NCBI GenBank assembly: GCA_947504045.1
Contig: CANNFY010000001.1
Coordinates: forward strand, 1-64,000
Direction of reading: 5' to 3'
From: an uncultured Maribacter sp.
GTDB taxonomy: Bacteria; Bacteroidota; Bacteroidia; Flavobacteriales; Flavobacteriaceae
DNA length: 64,000 bases
A program made the position numbers and the translations under genes. Shown here one piece after another: positions 25,033-33,205 of this stretch. The first letter of the stretch is position 1. Each line of letters begins with the position of its first letter. A model generated the notes under the pieces. It did no database searches, was not told the origin of the DNA, and worked only from the letters and a program-made list of their open reading frames with translations.

Positions 25033-25389
25033 ATGGAAAGAATAGCAATTACAGAAAAAGCTGCTACTGTTTTAGAAAAATTAAAAACAACGCATGGCGA
25101 ATTAATTTTTCATCAAAGTGGCGGTTGTTGTGACGGTTCTGCTCCAATGCTATTTGCAAAAGATGATATGTATTTAGATGAAAGTGATATTCTTTTAGGT
25201 ACCTTAAACGGTGTTAATTTTTATATGAATCAGGATCAATTTACATATTGGAAACATACGCATTTAACTGTAGATATAACGGAAGGGAGAGGCGCTAGTT
25301 TTTCATTAGAAATACCTTTAGGTCTTCGTTTTCTTATACATTCTAGGCTTTTAACTAAAGAAGAAAACAAAATATTAAACAACCTTTAA
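25033..25389 (+). CDS. DUF779 family protein
   Basis: A 118-residue small cytoplasmic protein recognisable as DUF779 by HGELIFHQSGGCCDGSAPML and the tail FSLEIPLGLRFLIHSRLL. The paired cysteines and a His could bind a metal. The family is often next to aldehyde dehydrogenases, as here, but its function is unknown. Cotranscription with the upstream dehydrogenase is probable. Confidence 0.88.
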   Translation: MERIAITEKAATVLEKLKTTHGELIFHQSGGCCDGSAPMLFAKDDMYLDESDILLGTLNGVNFYMNQDQFTYWKHTHLTVDITEGRGASFSLEIPLGLRFLIHSRLLTKEENKILNNL

Positions 25390-25395
25390 AAAAGT

Positions 25396-25436
25396 AATAT
25401 AACAGTCTAAAAAAATATTTTTTAGACTGTTATATT
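25396..25436. terminator. Bidirectional terminator, 19-bp stem
   Basis: AATATAACAGTCTAAAAAA (25396-25414) and its exact reverse complement at 25418-25436 close over a 3-base loop (ATA). A-run and U-run are within the stem, so it can work both ways, between two convergent units. Confidence 0.85.
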
Positions 25437-26078
25437 CTATATAGGTATTTTTTGAGATTTAAATTTATTACTCCTATATATTAAATAAACAATAGCACTT
25501 AACACTCCTATAAATAGTAGTATGGAGTAATAATTAAAAGTGGTTTTCTTCTTATTTAACTCTTCTAATGTATTACCTTTTACAACTAAATTAATTTTAA
25601 ATTGATTTGTCTTATCTAAAAAGAAATTACGCTTTTGAAGACCATCTTTAAAAACTAATAAAGCATTTTTACTATTGTAAATATTGGTAAAACTAGAATT
25701 TTGTATCTCTAAATTTTTAAACTCGTAAGGGGCGTTAAAATAAAAAAGAACAACTGTTTCATGACCTAATTTTACACTAGATTTTTCAAACACTATTGGT
25801 TTATTTTTATCAAATGAAATTTTGATATTTTCAGATAAAAACTCCACTACTCTTTCTTTAAACTCATCCGGAGTTTTATAACCATCTATAGTAAACCTAG
25901 TATTAACCTCATTTTCAAAAGCAGTAAGCGAAGCTCTTATTTGTAACACCCAATTACCAAATTTACCTTGCACTAATATGGTACTAGAGTTTGTAGTTGA
26001 ATGGCTAAAAGCAAAAAAGGGGGAACTACCTATTAATAAAAATAAAACTAGTTTAAAAATCTTTTTTTTATAATGCAT
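25437..26078 (-). CDS. Exported membrane-anchored protein, unknown
   Basis: A 213-residue protein with an N-terminal signal (KLVLFLLIGSSPFFAF), a beta-rich periplasmic domain (QGKFGNWVLQIRASLTAFEN, VLFYFNAPYEFKNLEIQNSS) and one C-terminal membrane helix (YSILLFIGVLSAIVYLIY) followed by a basic tail. It is a type I membrane protein. Its ATG lies inside the 3' end of the YHYH gene (11-base overlap), implying translational coupling. Family not recognised; function linked to the YHYH/EF-hand genes by context only. Confidence 0.7.
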   Translation of the reverse strand: MHYKKKIFKLVLFLLIGSSPFFAFSHSTTNSSTILVQGKFGNWVLQIRASLTAFENEVNTRFTIDGYKTPDEFKERVVEFLSENIKISFDKNKPIVFEKSSVKLGHETVVLFYFNAPYEFKNLEIQNSSFTNIYNSKNALLVFKDGLQKRNFFLDKTNQFKINLVVKGNTLEELNKKKTTFNYYSILLFIGVLSAIVYLIYRSNKFKSQKIPI

Positions 26079-27069
26079 ATGCACCTCTTAGTCCATTTAT
26101 AAAATTATTATTACCTGCACTATCTACATGGTAATGGTACCCCCTTACATCATCGGTATGCCCACGAAACTCATCCAAATCTGTAGGGGAATCTCCATTA
26201 CTATCTAGCAACTCATAAATACCATAACCATCTAATGCATACCCTATTAATGCTGCATGCGAATCCTCTTGTTCTACTTTCGTACTATAACCTGTAGCAG
26301 CATGGTAATGGTACCCTTGATTTACATTTATGTGTCCGCCTGCATCATCAAAAGGAGCAAGAGTATACGCACTTAAAATATTACTTGTTGGTGCTGGTGC
26401 CGAAAATTCAATTCCATTTAAAGCAATCCCTCGTGTAGAAGGCACATTTGCTCCATCTCCTGGTCCTGTTGCAAAAGAAACCCCTGTGTTTTGATACACT
26501 GGTGAAATGGGTATAACCCATGTTTGAGAAAGGTTTGTAATATAAGAAGGAATACACTCTACACAAAAATTTTCATATGCATCTCCTACATTAGGGTTAG
26601 CTGCATTTATACAATCTTCTTCTGTTTCTGTTATAAATATATTTCCTTCGTCGTCATACATTTTCCAAGTAGCATCATTATAAAACTCTGCCATATTTTC
26701 AATAAAAGAACCGTCTACATCATAAACCTCTCCACCTTCTAACCATATGCCTCCTGCATCTGCATTATCCGTAATAGTATTGGGGCACCATGGTCCCATT
26801 TCATGATCACCCGCAGTACTAGATGTTACAATTTGATAACAATCCGTTTCTGTGCCATCAGATAAAGTACAAGGTATGGTAGTTATTGTTACACCACCAT
26901 CTCCTGTATAAAAAAAAGAACTATCTACATTAACAACAACTCTATCCTCCACCATATCTTCTTCCGATTCAGAAGTAGTACTATCCGTAGAACACGATAT
27001 AAAATTTAATAATCCTATACACAGAAAAAACGTATTGTATTTACATATTTTTAATAAATGTACTATCAT
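26068..27069 (-). CDS. YHYH-domain lipoprotein
   Basis: A 333-residue lipoprotein (lipobox FISC, Cys26) with two copies of the YHYH signature, GYHYHAATG and GYHYHVDS, in the C-terminal third, the hallmark of the YHYH family. Between them lies ALIGYALDGYGIYELLD. An acidic linker (TTSESEEDMVEDR) follows the lipobox. The His/Tyr motifs suggest metal binding, but the role is not known. The upstream neighbour is an EF-hand protein and the downstream neighbour is a membrane protein; all three probably form one envelope operon. Confidence 0.9.
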   Translation of the reverse strand: MIVHLLKICKYNTFFLCIGLLNFISCSTDSTTSESEEDMVEDRVVVNVDSSFFYTGDGGVTITTIPCTLSDGTETDCYQIVTSSTAGDHEMGPWCPNTITDNADAGGIWLEGGEVYDVDGSFIENMAEFYNDATWKMYDDEGNIFITETEEDCINAANPNVGDAYENFCVECIPSYITNLSQTWVIPISPVYQNTGVSFATGPGDGANVPSTRGIALNGIEFSAPAPTSNILSAYTLAPFDDAGGHINVNQGYHYHAATGYSTKVEQEDSHAALIGYALDGYGIYELLDSNGDSPTDLDEFRGHTDDVRGYHYHVDSAGNNNFINGLRGAYAL

Positions 27070-27115
27070 AGTATTTTTATGTTGTTAATGAAAATAATAT
27101 GCACTAAACAAACTA

Positions 27116-27406
27116 CTAGTCTCTTTGCGGTCTTTTTCCTTTAGGTTTTGGTGCATTTTCAAATTCTTTTTCTGAAATATAGCCATCCTCATTACTATCA
27201 ATTTCTGAAAAGTGTTCTTTTAAAGGACCTTTTAATTCAGATTCCTCAAGCTTACCATCTTCATTTTCATCCATTTTTTCTAATAATTCAGCATATGTTG
27301 GTGGCTCTTTTTGTTCTCTGTCTCTTGACTGAGCATTTACACTAGATACAAATGCAAAACAAACAATCGCCATTGCTATAAGTGTTTTTCTATTCTTTTT
27401 TTTCAT
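27116..27406 (-). CDS. Small secreted EF-hand protein
   Basis: A 96-residue exported protein. Signal peptide ends near SVNAQ. Two EF-hand loops follow: DENEDGKLEESE and DSNEDGYISEKE, both with Asp/Asn at 1, 3, 5 and Glu at 12, so Ca2+ binding is likely. The C terminus is basic and proline-rich (PKPKGKRPQR). It precedes the YHYH gene by 46 bases. Calcium would be bound outside the cytoplasm. Confidence 0.9.
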   Translation of the reverse strand: MKKKNRKTLIAMAIVCFAFVSSVNAQSRDREQKEPPTYAELLEKMDENEDGKLEESELKGPLKEHFSEIDSNEDGYISEKEFENAPKPKGKRPQRD

Positions 27407-27554
27407 AATATTCAATTTATAATTTTAAATTCAATTTCAAATTTGCAATAATATTAATCACCAATAATTTGTTTTCAACAAACCCCTATTACTTTTCAGT
27501 AAAACACTATTTTTTTTCTTTAAAAAATTTTAAACGAACATGTAAATCTCTATT

Positions 27555-27562
27555 TATCTTTA
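27555..27562 (+). promoter_or_regulatory. -7-like box before GNAT gene
   Basis: TATCTTTA matches TAnnTTTR, 39 bases before the ATG at 27602. No clear -33 TTG. Weak assignment. Confidence 0.35.
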
Positions 27563-27601
27563 CAGTAGCATGAAATAGTGATATAAAACAACCCATAGAA
27601 A

Positions 27602-28075
27602 ATGACAAATGAAACTATAGAAATACGAGAAGCTATATTAGAAGACCTAAGTATTTTAGAAGAATTTGAACAAGAAGTAATACGTTATGAAAGACAATTT
27701 GCACCAAACTTAAAAGAAGACCCAATTTCTTACTACAATATTGCAAATTTTATAGAGCAAGAAAATGCACTATTGGTTGTTGCTACAGTAAACCAGAAAA
27801 TTATTGGTTCCGGATATGCATTAACAAAACAATCTGTGCCTTATAAAAAACCAGAGCAATACGCGTATTTAGGATTTATGTATGTGATGCCAGATTATAG
27901 AGGAAAAGGGGTAAACGGAAAAATAATTGACCATTTATTAGATTGGGCAAAACAAAGAGAACTTTATGAAATACAATTAGATGTTTATGCGCAAAATGAT
28001 AGCGCAATTAAAGCATACATAAAAAGAGGCTTTAAACCTGACATATTAAAAATGAGATTATTTAGTAAAGACTAA
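27602..28075 (+). CDS. GNAT family N-acetyltransferase
   Basis: A 157-residue acetyltransferase with the GNAT fold. The acetyl-CoA site is seen as LGFMYVMPDYRGKGVNGKII (R/Q-x-x-G-x-G/A type), followed by LDVYAQNDSAIKAYIKRGFK, which includes the Asn-x-x-A-x-x-x-Y of motif B. The N-terminal segment is acidic. Substrate unknown. It converges with the LD-carboxypeptidase gene, with which it shares a terminator. Confidence 0.9.
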   Translation: MTNETIEIREAILEDLSILEEFEQEVIRYERQFAPNLKEDPISYYNIANFIEQENALLVVATVNQKIIGSGYALTKQSVPYKKPEQYAYLGFMYVMPDYRGKGVNGKIIDHLLDWAKQRELYEIQLDVYAQNDSAIKAYIKRGFKPDILKMRLFSKD

Positions 28076-28092
28076 CTTTTTTCTAAAAGTTA
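28073..28092. terminator. Bidirectional hairpin containing both stop codons
   Basis: TAACTTTT (28073-28080), 4-base loop TTCT, AAAAGTTA (28085-28092). The first three bases are the GNAT stop TAA, and the last three are the complement of the carboxypeptidase stop TAA. Confidence 0.7.
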
Positions 28093-29070
28093 ATCTTTAA
28101 ATGTAATGGTTGATGTTTTTTCTGTAATTTTTAATTCTGCAAATCTGCCCATAATTAATGCTCTATTATCAGGATCATGGCCTGCTGGAAAATTAAATAC
28201 TATTGGAATTTCTGCTGGTATTGCATCAACAATTAATTGCTCTATTGAAGTTCCCCATGGGGTAGAATTTTTTTTAATTTTTGTCATTCCACCAACCACA
28301 ACTGCTTTTACATTTTTAAAATAACCAGCACGTTTAAAACTTTGTAACATTCTATCTATACTATACTTATATTCCCCAACTTCTTCTATAAAAAGTATTT
28401 TGTGAACTGTAGAAATTTGACTTTCTGAAGCTAGCATAGAAGCCAAAATAGCAATATTACCACCAACTAATTGTCCAGAAACAGCACCTTCTCTATTATA
28501 CGAAGAAGATGGTATGGTATAGGTAATTTTTTCTCCAAATAACGCTTTTTTAAAGCTCTCAATAGTATAAGGTATATCTTCTGCTTTATCTTGCATACTT
28601 GTCCCCATCATGGCATGCAAACTTTCTATTCCTAAAGTATGAACGTGGCTATGAAATGCTGTAATATCAGAATATCCAATTATCCATTTAGGAGTTTTTA
28701 TAAAATTATCAAAATTTAATTTATCTAAAAGCCTTACAGAGCCATAACCTCCTCTACCGCACCAAATAGCTTTTATATTAGGATTATCTAACGCTTCTTG
28801 AAAATCTTGACAACGTTGTTCATCAGTTCCTGCAAAATGGTTATCTTGACTATATAAGTTTTTACCATATACAACATTTAAACCCCAACTTTCTGCCAAT
28901 TTTTTAGCTTTATCTATAGCAGGTTTTTTATATGGCTTTAAAATTCCAGCAGGAGCTAAAATGGCAATAGTATCTCCCTTTTTTAAATAAGGAGGCGTAA
29001 CCAAAGGTGTATTATTCTGTGCCTGTATATACATAGAAAAGCTTAAAAGAATTAAAACAATATGTTTCAT
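28090..29070 (-). CDS. LD-carboxypeptidase (peptidase S66), exported
   Basis: A 326-residue serine carboxypeptidase that removes the terminal D-amino acid from tetrapeptide side chains during peptidoglycan recycling. Nucleophile Ser lies in IIGYSDITAFH; the Glu is in LFIEEVGEYKYSIDRML and the His in FNFPAGHDPDNRALIMG. The N-terminal segment (VLILLSFSMYIQAQ) is a signal peptide, so it acts in the periplasm although many family members are cytoplasmic. A second partially signal-bearing version is usual in Flavobacteria. Convergent with the GNAT gene. Confidence 0.92.
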   Translation of the reverse strand: MKHIVLILLSFSMYIQAQNNTPLVTPPYLKKGDTIAILAPAGILKPYKKPAIDKAKKLAESWGLNVVYGKNLYSQDNHFAGTDEQRCQDFQEALDNPNIKAIWCGRGGYGSVRLLDKLNFDNFIKTPKWIIGYSDITAFHSHVHTLGIESLHAMMGTSMQDKAEDIPYTIESFKKALFGEKITYTIPSSSYNREGAVSGQLVGGNIAILASMLASESQISTVHKILFIEEVGEYKYSIDRMLQSFKRAGYFKNVKAVVVGGMTKIKKNSTPWGTSIEQLIVDAIPAEIPIVFNFPAGHDPDNRALIMGRFAELKITEKTSTITFKD

Positions 29071-29175
29071 ATAAAATACTTATAACGATTTAAATTACTA
29101 TAGCAAGAGTAGTATTTATTACATTAATCTTTTATCAATAAAAATACTCAAACCTTTTATTTTAAAATAGAAAAA

Positions 29176-29523
29176 ATGAAATTAAAAAATAACACGATTA
29201 ACTTTATAGAGTTACAAGCTACAGATTTAAATGAAATAAAAAAATTCTACAATGCTACTTTTGAATGGTCTTTTACAGACTATGGTAATAGGTATTGCGA
29301 TTTTCATGGTGCTGGAATATCGGGTGGTTTTGCTAAAACCAAAAAAATTACAACTGGTAGCACCTTGGTTGTTCTCTACCATAACAACCTTAAGGATATT
29401 ATGAAAAAAGTATTAAATAACGGTGGTAAAATATGTAAAGAAATATTCTCTTTTCCTGGTGGTAGTAGGTTTGAGTTTTTAGACCCTAGTGGCAATAAAT
29501 TAGCTGTTTGGTGCAATAATTAA
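29176..29523 (+). CDS. VOC family protein (glyoxalase-like)
   Basis: A 115-residue single-module VOC protein: INFIELQATDLNEIKKFYNA, WSFTDYGNRYCDFHGAGIS, then LVVLYHNNLKDIMKKVLNNG and FEFLDPSGNKLAVWC. Cytoplasmic, no signal. The likely metal ligands are Glu (IELQATD), His (CDFH) and Glu in FEFLDP. Substrate unknown. Followed after 37 bases by a DUF1059 gene. Confidence 0.9.
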   Translation: MKLKNNTINFIELQATDLNEIKKFYNATFEWSFTDYGNRYCDFHGAGISGGFAKTKKITTGSTLVVLYHNNLKDIMKKVLNNGGKICKEIFSFPGGSRFEFLDPSGNKLAVWCNN

Positions 29524-29560
29524 TTTAAAATATATAATTTTAAGGTAAAACTTTACTAAT

Positions 29561-29797
29561 ATGAAAACAATGAGCTGTTACCAATTAGGTGGTGCTTGCG
29601 CCATAGAATTTACTGCTAATACTTTTGACGAAATTGCTGAACTAAGCAAAAAACATGGTTTAGAAATGTTTCAAAAAAAAGATGCCGCACATTTAGAAGC
29701 TATGCATAAAATGCAAACACTTATGCAAGACCCTAAGGCAATGGGTGCATGGTTTGAAAACAAAAGAAAAGAGTTTGAAGACTTACCTAGCAACTAA
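29561..29797 (+). CDS. DUF1059 family small protein
   Basis: A 78-residue protein with MKTMSCYQLGGACAIEF and DEIAELSKKHGLEMFQKKDA, matching DUF1059 in its opening (MKTM.C..-GG.C...F) and helical second half. Cys6 and Cys13 could be redox or metal sites. Function unknown. Probably cotranscribed with the VOC gene. Confidence 0.78.
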   Translation: MKTMSCYQLGGACAIEFTANTFDEIAELSKKHGLEMFQKKDAAHLEAMHKMQTLMQDPKAMGAWFENKRKEFEDLPSN

Positions 29798-29802
29798 TAT
29801 CT

Positions 29803-29827
29803 ATTAAAAACTAAAAGCGTTTTTAAT
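29803..29827. terminator. Bidirectional terminator
   Basis: ATTAAAAAC (29803-29811), loop TAAAAGC, GTTTTTAAT (29819-29827): perfect 9-bp stem between convergent DUF1059 and ctlX genes. Confidence 0.65.
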
Positions 29828-29839
29828 AAATATTTACAC

Positions 29840-30769
29840 CTATACTTTTGGTAAAAAAACCTCTGCCATCATACATCTAGCACTTCCACCACCACAAGTT
29901 TCAATGGTATGTAATGAGCTATGAATAATTTCGCAATATTTTTCTATAGTTTCTATTTGCTGTGTAGTTAAAGAATTAAATGCTGCAGAACTCATTACTA
30001 AAAAACGCTTACCATTTGCACCTAAAACTTGTAACATATTACCTGCAAAATGATGTACTTGCTCTTCTGAAATATCTATTATTTCTTTACCATTGTCTTT
30101 TAAATGTTTTACAACATTTTTTCTTTCCTTTTTATCATCAATACATTCTAAACATATAACAGAAAAATCTTCTGCTAAACACATCATTACATTAGTATGA
30201 TAAATTAACTTGCGTTTTTCTTCTACTGTTTGGTATGCGCTAAATATTACTGGAAAATAATCAAAATCTTCACAAAATTCTATTATCAACTCTTCATTAG
30301 CTCTATCCGATAATGCGCAATATGCTTTTTTATTTACGCGGTCTAAAATTAAACTGCCTGTACCTTCTAAAAATAAATTATCCTTCTCTGCAGAAGTATA
30401 ATCCATTACACTTTCTATTACATAGCCTTCTTCTTCTAAAATATCTAAAATATCTTCTCTACGCTCATTACGTCTGTTTTCTGCAAACATAGGATATAGG
30501 CCTACTGTACCATTAGAATGAAAAGATATCCAATTATTAGGAAAAATAGAGTCTGGAGTATCTGGTTCTTTAGTGTCTTCTACCACTACTACATTTACCC
30601 CCTTAGACTCTAATTTTTTAACAAAATCGTCAAATTCTATCTGAGCTTTTTTAATTACAGATTCGCTACTAAGGTCAATATCTTCTTGAAAATAGTTGTT
30701 CACAGCTGTTTGTTCGTTCTTACGAAAATTTACAGGGCGAATCATTAAAATTGTATTGGAAACTTGCAT
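29840..30769 (-). CDS. ctlX: Citrulline utilization hydrolase CtlX (arginine deiminase superfamily)
   Basis: A 309-residue enzyme of the guanidino-group modifying (ADI/DDAH) superfamily, which hydrolyses C-N bonds via a Cys thiouronium intermediate. The catalytic His lies in KLIYHTNVMMCLAED, and the nucleophile Cys299 lies in CGGGSARCMMAE near the C terminus. Acidic FPNNWISFHSNG and FLEGTGSLILDR hold the substrate-binding Asp/Glu. It follows the arginine deiminase-like gene with a one-base gap, so they are one operon. CtlX name rests on motif and neighbour, not on substrate data. Confidence 0.85.
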   Translation of the reverse strand: MQVSNTILMIRPVNFRKNEQTAVNNYFQEDIDLSSESVIKKAQIEFDDFVKKLESKGVNVVVVEDTKEPDTPDSIFPNNWISFHSNGTVGLYPMFAENRRNERREDILDILEEEGYVIESVMDYTSAEKDNLFLEGTGSLILDRVNKKAYCALSDRANEELIIEFCEDFDYFPVIFSAYQTVEEKRKLIYHTNVMMCLAEDFSVICLECIDDKKERKNVVKHLKDNGKEIIDISEEQVHHFAGNMLQVLGANGKRFLVMSSAAFNSLTTQQIETIEKYCEIIHSSLHTIETCGGGSARCMMAEVFLPKV

Positions 30770-30770
30770 T

Positions 30771-31682
30771 TTATTCTCTAATTAATGGTAATGTGCTACA
30801 ACGTAATAAACCTTCTTGTTTTGAAATTTCGGAATATTTTATTTCCTCAACTATAAAACCTTGTTCTTTTAACCACGTATTTAATCTTACAAAACTTTTT
30901 TCCGAAACTATAACTTCCGGCGAAATAGAAAATACATTACTATACATTTGATACATTTCATCTGCAGTAATTTCAAAAATATTTTCTTTTCCAAAAAAAT
31001 TAACTAACCACTCATACTCTTCCTCTATTAAAAAGCCATTTTTGTGCAGAATTGCTTTTCCTTTTCCTATAGGTTGAAAACAACAATCTAAATGCAATGC
31101 ATTTTCTTTAGCATTTAAAGATTTTCTAAGCTCGAAAGATTTAACTTTTTTTTGTGGAAACAAATTTGATATAAAATTTACAGCTGCTGCATTTGTTCTT
31201 GCTGTTATATGATTAGAATAATCTGCAGCTGTATATGTTCCAATAAAAATATAGTCTTTCCAAGGCATAACGTCGCCACCTTCTACATGAACTTCTTCTG
31301 GTGGTCTTATAATATTTTCTTCTGGTATTTTATCTAAAACATGAAGAATAGCATCAATCTCCTTTTCTCTATCTGGCAGTATGTTTGCTAAGATTAGCTT
31401 ATTTTCTACTACAAAAGCTATATCTCTAGAAAATATTTGGTTACAATCTTTAATAACCTCTGGTCTATATACAGTAACGTTATGCTTTTTAAACACCCTA
31501 GCAAAACCTTCCATTTCGGAAATCATATCTTCTTCTAATGGATAAGTGCCAGCTAAAATATGCTCTAAAGATTTTGGGTCATAAGCTTGTTCTGGCTTTG
31601 GGGTTGGACCACAACTTTTTGCAGTTCCCAAAACTACTTCTTTCAAAACAGATGTTTCATCTGTAACATTTAAATGTAGCAT
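30771..31682 (-). CDS. Arginine deiminase/DDAH-like protein
   Basis: A 303-residue guanidino-modifying enzyme with the superfamily motifs: SRDIAFVVENKLILANILPD, EVHVEGGDVMPWKDYIFIG and a His region ALHLDCCFQPIG, with Cys295 near the C terminus (EGLLRCSTLPL). Substrate could be arginine, methylarginine or a related guanidine. The ATG at 31682 is preferred over an earlier start because the promoter box lies at 31698-31705. Forms an operon with ctlX. Confidence 0.86.
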   Translation of the reverse strand: MLHLNVTDETSVLKEVVLGTAKSCGPTPKPEQAYDPKSLEHILAGTYPLEEDMISEMEGFARVFKKHNVTVYRPEVIKDCNQIFSRDIAFVVENKLILANILPDREKEIDAILHVLDKIPEENIIRPPEEVHVEGGDVMPWKDYIFIGTYTAADYSNHITARTNAAAVNFISNLFPQKKVKSFELRKSLNAKENALHLDCCFQPIGKGKAILHKNGFLIEEEYEWLVNFFGKENIFEITADEMYQMYSNVFSISPEVIVSEKSFVRLNTWLKEQGFIVEEIKYSEISKQEGLLRCSTLPLIRE

Positions 31683-31697
31683 ATAAAAAATTTGAAA

Positions 31698-31705
31698 CAA
31701 ATATA
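31698..31705 (-). promoter_or_regulatory. -7 box of the arginine deiminase/ctlX operon
   Basis: TATATTTG on the - strand matches TAnnTTTG and gives a start around 31690, 10 bases before the ATG. No -33 TTG in the adjacent terminator stem. Confidence 0.5.
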
Positions 31706-31709
31706 GAAT

Positions 31710-31768
31710 TACTTTTTTACTAAAAAAAAGCCCTTTTTTTAAAAGGGCTTTTTTTTAGTAAAAAAGTA
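31710..31768. terminator. Very strong terminator, 28-bp perfect stem
   Basis: Left arm 31710-31737 (ending AAAGCCCTTTT) is the exact complement of the right arm 31741-31768, with a TTT loop. It lies 8 bases past the gltA stop (- strand) and just before the promoter of the next operon, insulating the two. Confidence 0.9.
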
Positions 31769-31775
31769 TATATTA

Positions 31776-33062
31776 TTATCTATCTTCTAACTTTTTAAAA
31801 GGTCTTTGCGTTGCACCAGTATATATTTGTCTTGGTCTACCAATTGGCTCACCATTTAAACGCATTTCTCTCCATTGAGCAATCCAACCTGGAAGTCTTC
31901 CTAAAGCAAACATTACAGTAAACATTTCTGTAGGTATACCTAAAGCTCTATATATAATACCTGAATAAAAATCTACATTCGGATATAGTTTTCTATCTAC
32001 AAAGTAAGGATCCTCTAAAGCTTCTTTTTCTAACCCTTTTGCTATTGCTAAAATTGGGTCATCAATACCTAAATCTGCAAGAACTTCATCTGCAGCAACT
32101 TTAATAATTTTAGCTCTAGGATCAAAGTTTTTATATACTCTATGACCAAAACCCATTAATCTAAATGGATCATTTTTATCTTTTGCTTTAGCCATGTATT
32201 TTTTAGTATCTCCACCATCAGCTTCAATAGCTTCTAGCATTTCTAAAACAGCTTGGTTTGCTCCACCATGTAATGGTCCCCATAATGCAGATATTCCTGC
32301 TGATAACGATGCAAATAAACCTGCATGAGATGAACCTACTATACGTACAGTAGATGTAGAACAATTTTGCTCATGATCTGCATGTAGAATTAATAATTTA
32401 TCTAAAGCATCAATAATTATTGGGTTTTTAGTATAATCTTGAGTAGGTTTTTTAAACATCATTTTATGAATGTTCTCTACATACCCTAAAGTATCATCAC
32501 CATGATCTAATGGTAAACCTTTCTTTTTACGCATTGTCCAAGCAACTAATACCGGAAACTTTGCTAATATTCTAACAATTGCATGATACATTTCTTTTTC
32601 TGACCCAACATTTACAGAGCTAGGATTAAATGCAATTAAAGCACTTGTTAATGAAGATAAAACTCCCATTGGGTGTGCTGACTTAGGGAATCCATGAAGA
32701 ATTTTTTTCATTTCTTCATCTATATGAGATTCCTCTTTTATGTCTTTATGAAAATTCTCTAATTGTTCTGCGTTTGGTAATTCTCCAAATATTAATAAAT
32801 AAGCAACTTCTAAAAAATCAGCTTTTTCTGCTAACTCTTCAATAGAGTATCCTCTATATCTTAGAATTCCCTTTTCTCCATCTAAAAATGTAATGGCACT
32901 TTCACAAGAACCTGTATTTTTATATCCTGGGTCTATAGTTATTAAACCTTTAGAAACTGCGCGTAAAGATTTAATATCTATAGCTAGTTCATCTTCTGTT
33001 CCTTTAGTTACTGGGAACTCGTATTTTTCTCCGTTGTACTCTAAGATTGCTTTATCCGACAT
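31776..33062 (-). CDS. gltA: Citrate synthase
   Basis: A 428-residue type II citrate synthase, condensing acetyl-CoA with oxaloacetate at the entry to the TCA cycle. Key residues are visible: the His of LILHADHEQNCSTSTVRIVG, the GPLHGGANQAVLEML loop with its His, and the Asp of GRLPGWIAQWREM together with GFGHRVYKNFDPRA. The RYRGYSIEELAEKADFLE region fits hexameric allosteric enzymes. It is followed by a very strong terminator and preceded by a palindrome overlapping the promoter. Confidence 0.98.
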   Translation of the reverse strand: MSDKAILEYNGEKYEFPVTKGTEDELAIDIKSLRAVSKGLITIDPGYKNTGSCESAITFLDGEKGILRYRGYSIEELAEKADFLEVAYLLIFGELPNAEQLENFHKDIKEESHIDEEMKKILHGFPKSAHPMGVLSSLTSALIAFNPSSVNVGSEKEMYHAIVRILAKFPVLVAWTMRKKKGLPLDHGDDTLGYVENIHKMMFKKPTQDYTKNPIIIDALDKLLILHADHEQNCSTSTVRIVGSSHAGLFASLSAGISALWGPLHGGANQAVLEMLEAIEADGGDTKKYMAKAKDKNDPFRLMGFGHRVYKNFDPRAKIIKVAADEVLADLGIDDPILAIAKGLEKEALEDPYFVDRKLYPNVDFYSGIIYRALGIPTEMFTVMFALGRLPGWIAQWREMRLNGEPIGRPRQIYTGATQRPFKKLEDR

Positions 33063-33087
33063 GAATTTATTTGCTTAATTTTTGTGG

Positions 33088-33123
33088 TTCGTAAATTTAC
33101 GAAAAAAGCTTGGATTTTAACAA
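33088..33123 (-). promoter_or_regulatory. gltA promoter with 16-bp palindrome on -7 box
   Basis: TTCGTAAATTTACGAA at 33088-33103 is a perfect 16-bp palindrome that contains TAAATTTA, a -7-type box (33099-33092 on the - strand). TTG at 33123-33121 lies 21 bases upstream. A regulator bound here would block transcription about 25 bases before the gltA ATG. Confidence 0.6.
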
Positions 33124-33205
33124 TATTATTACATGCAAAAGCTTTATGAAAAACGCCATATATAGGTAGTTAAATTAGAAGAAATTTAAAAAAATAGGCT
33201 ATTTA

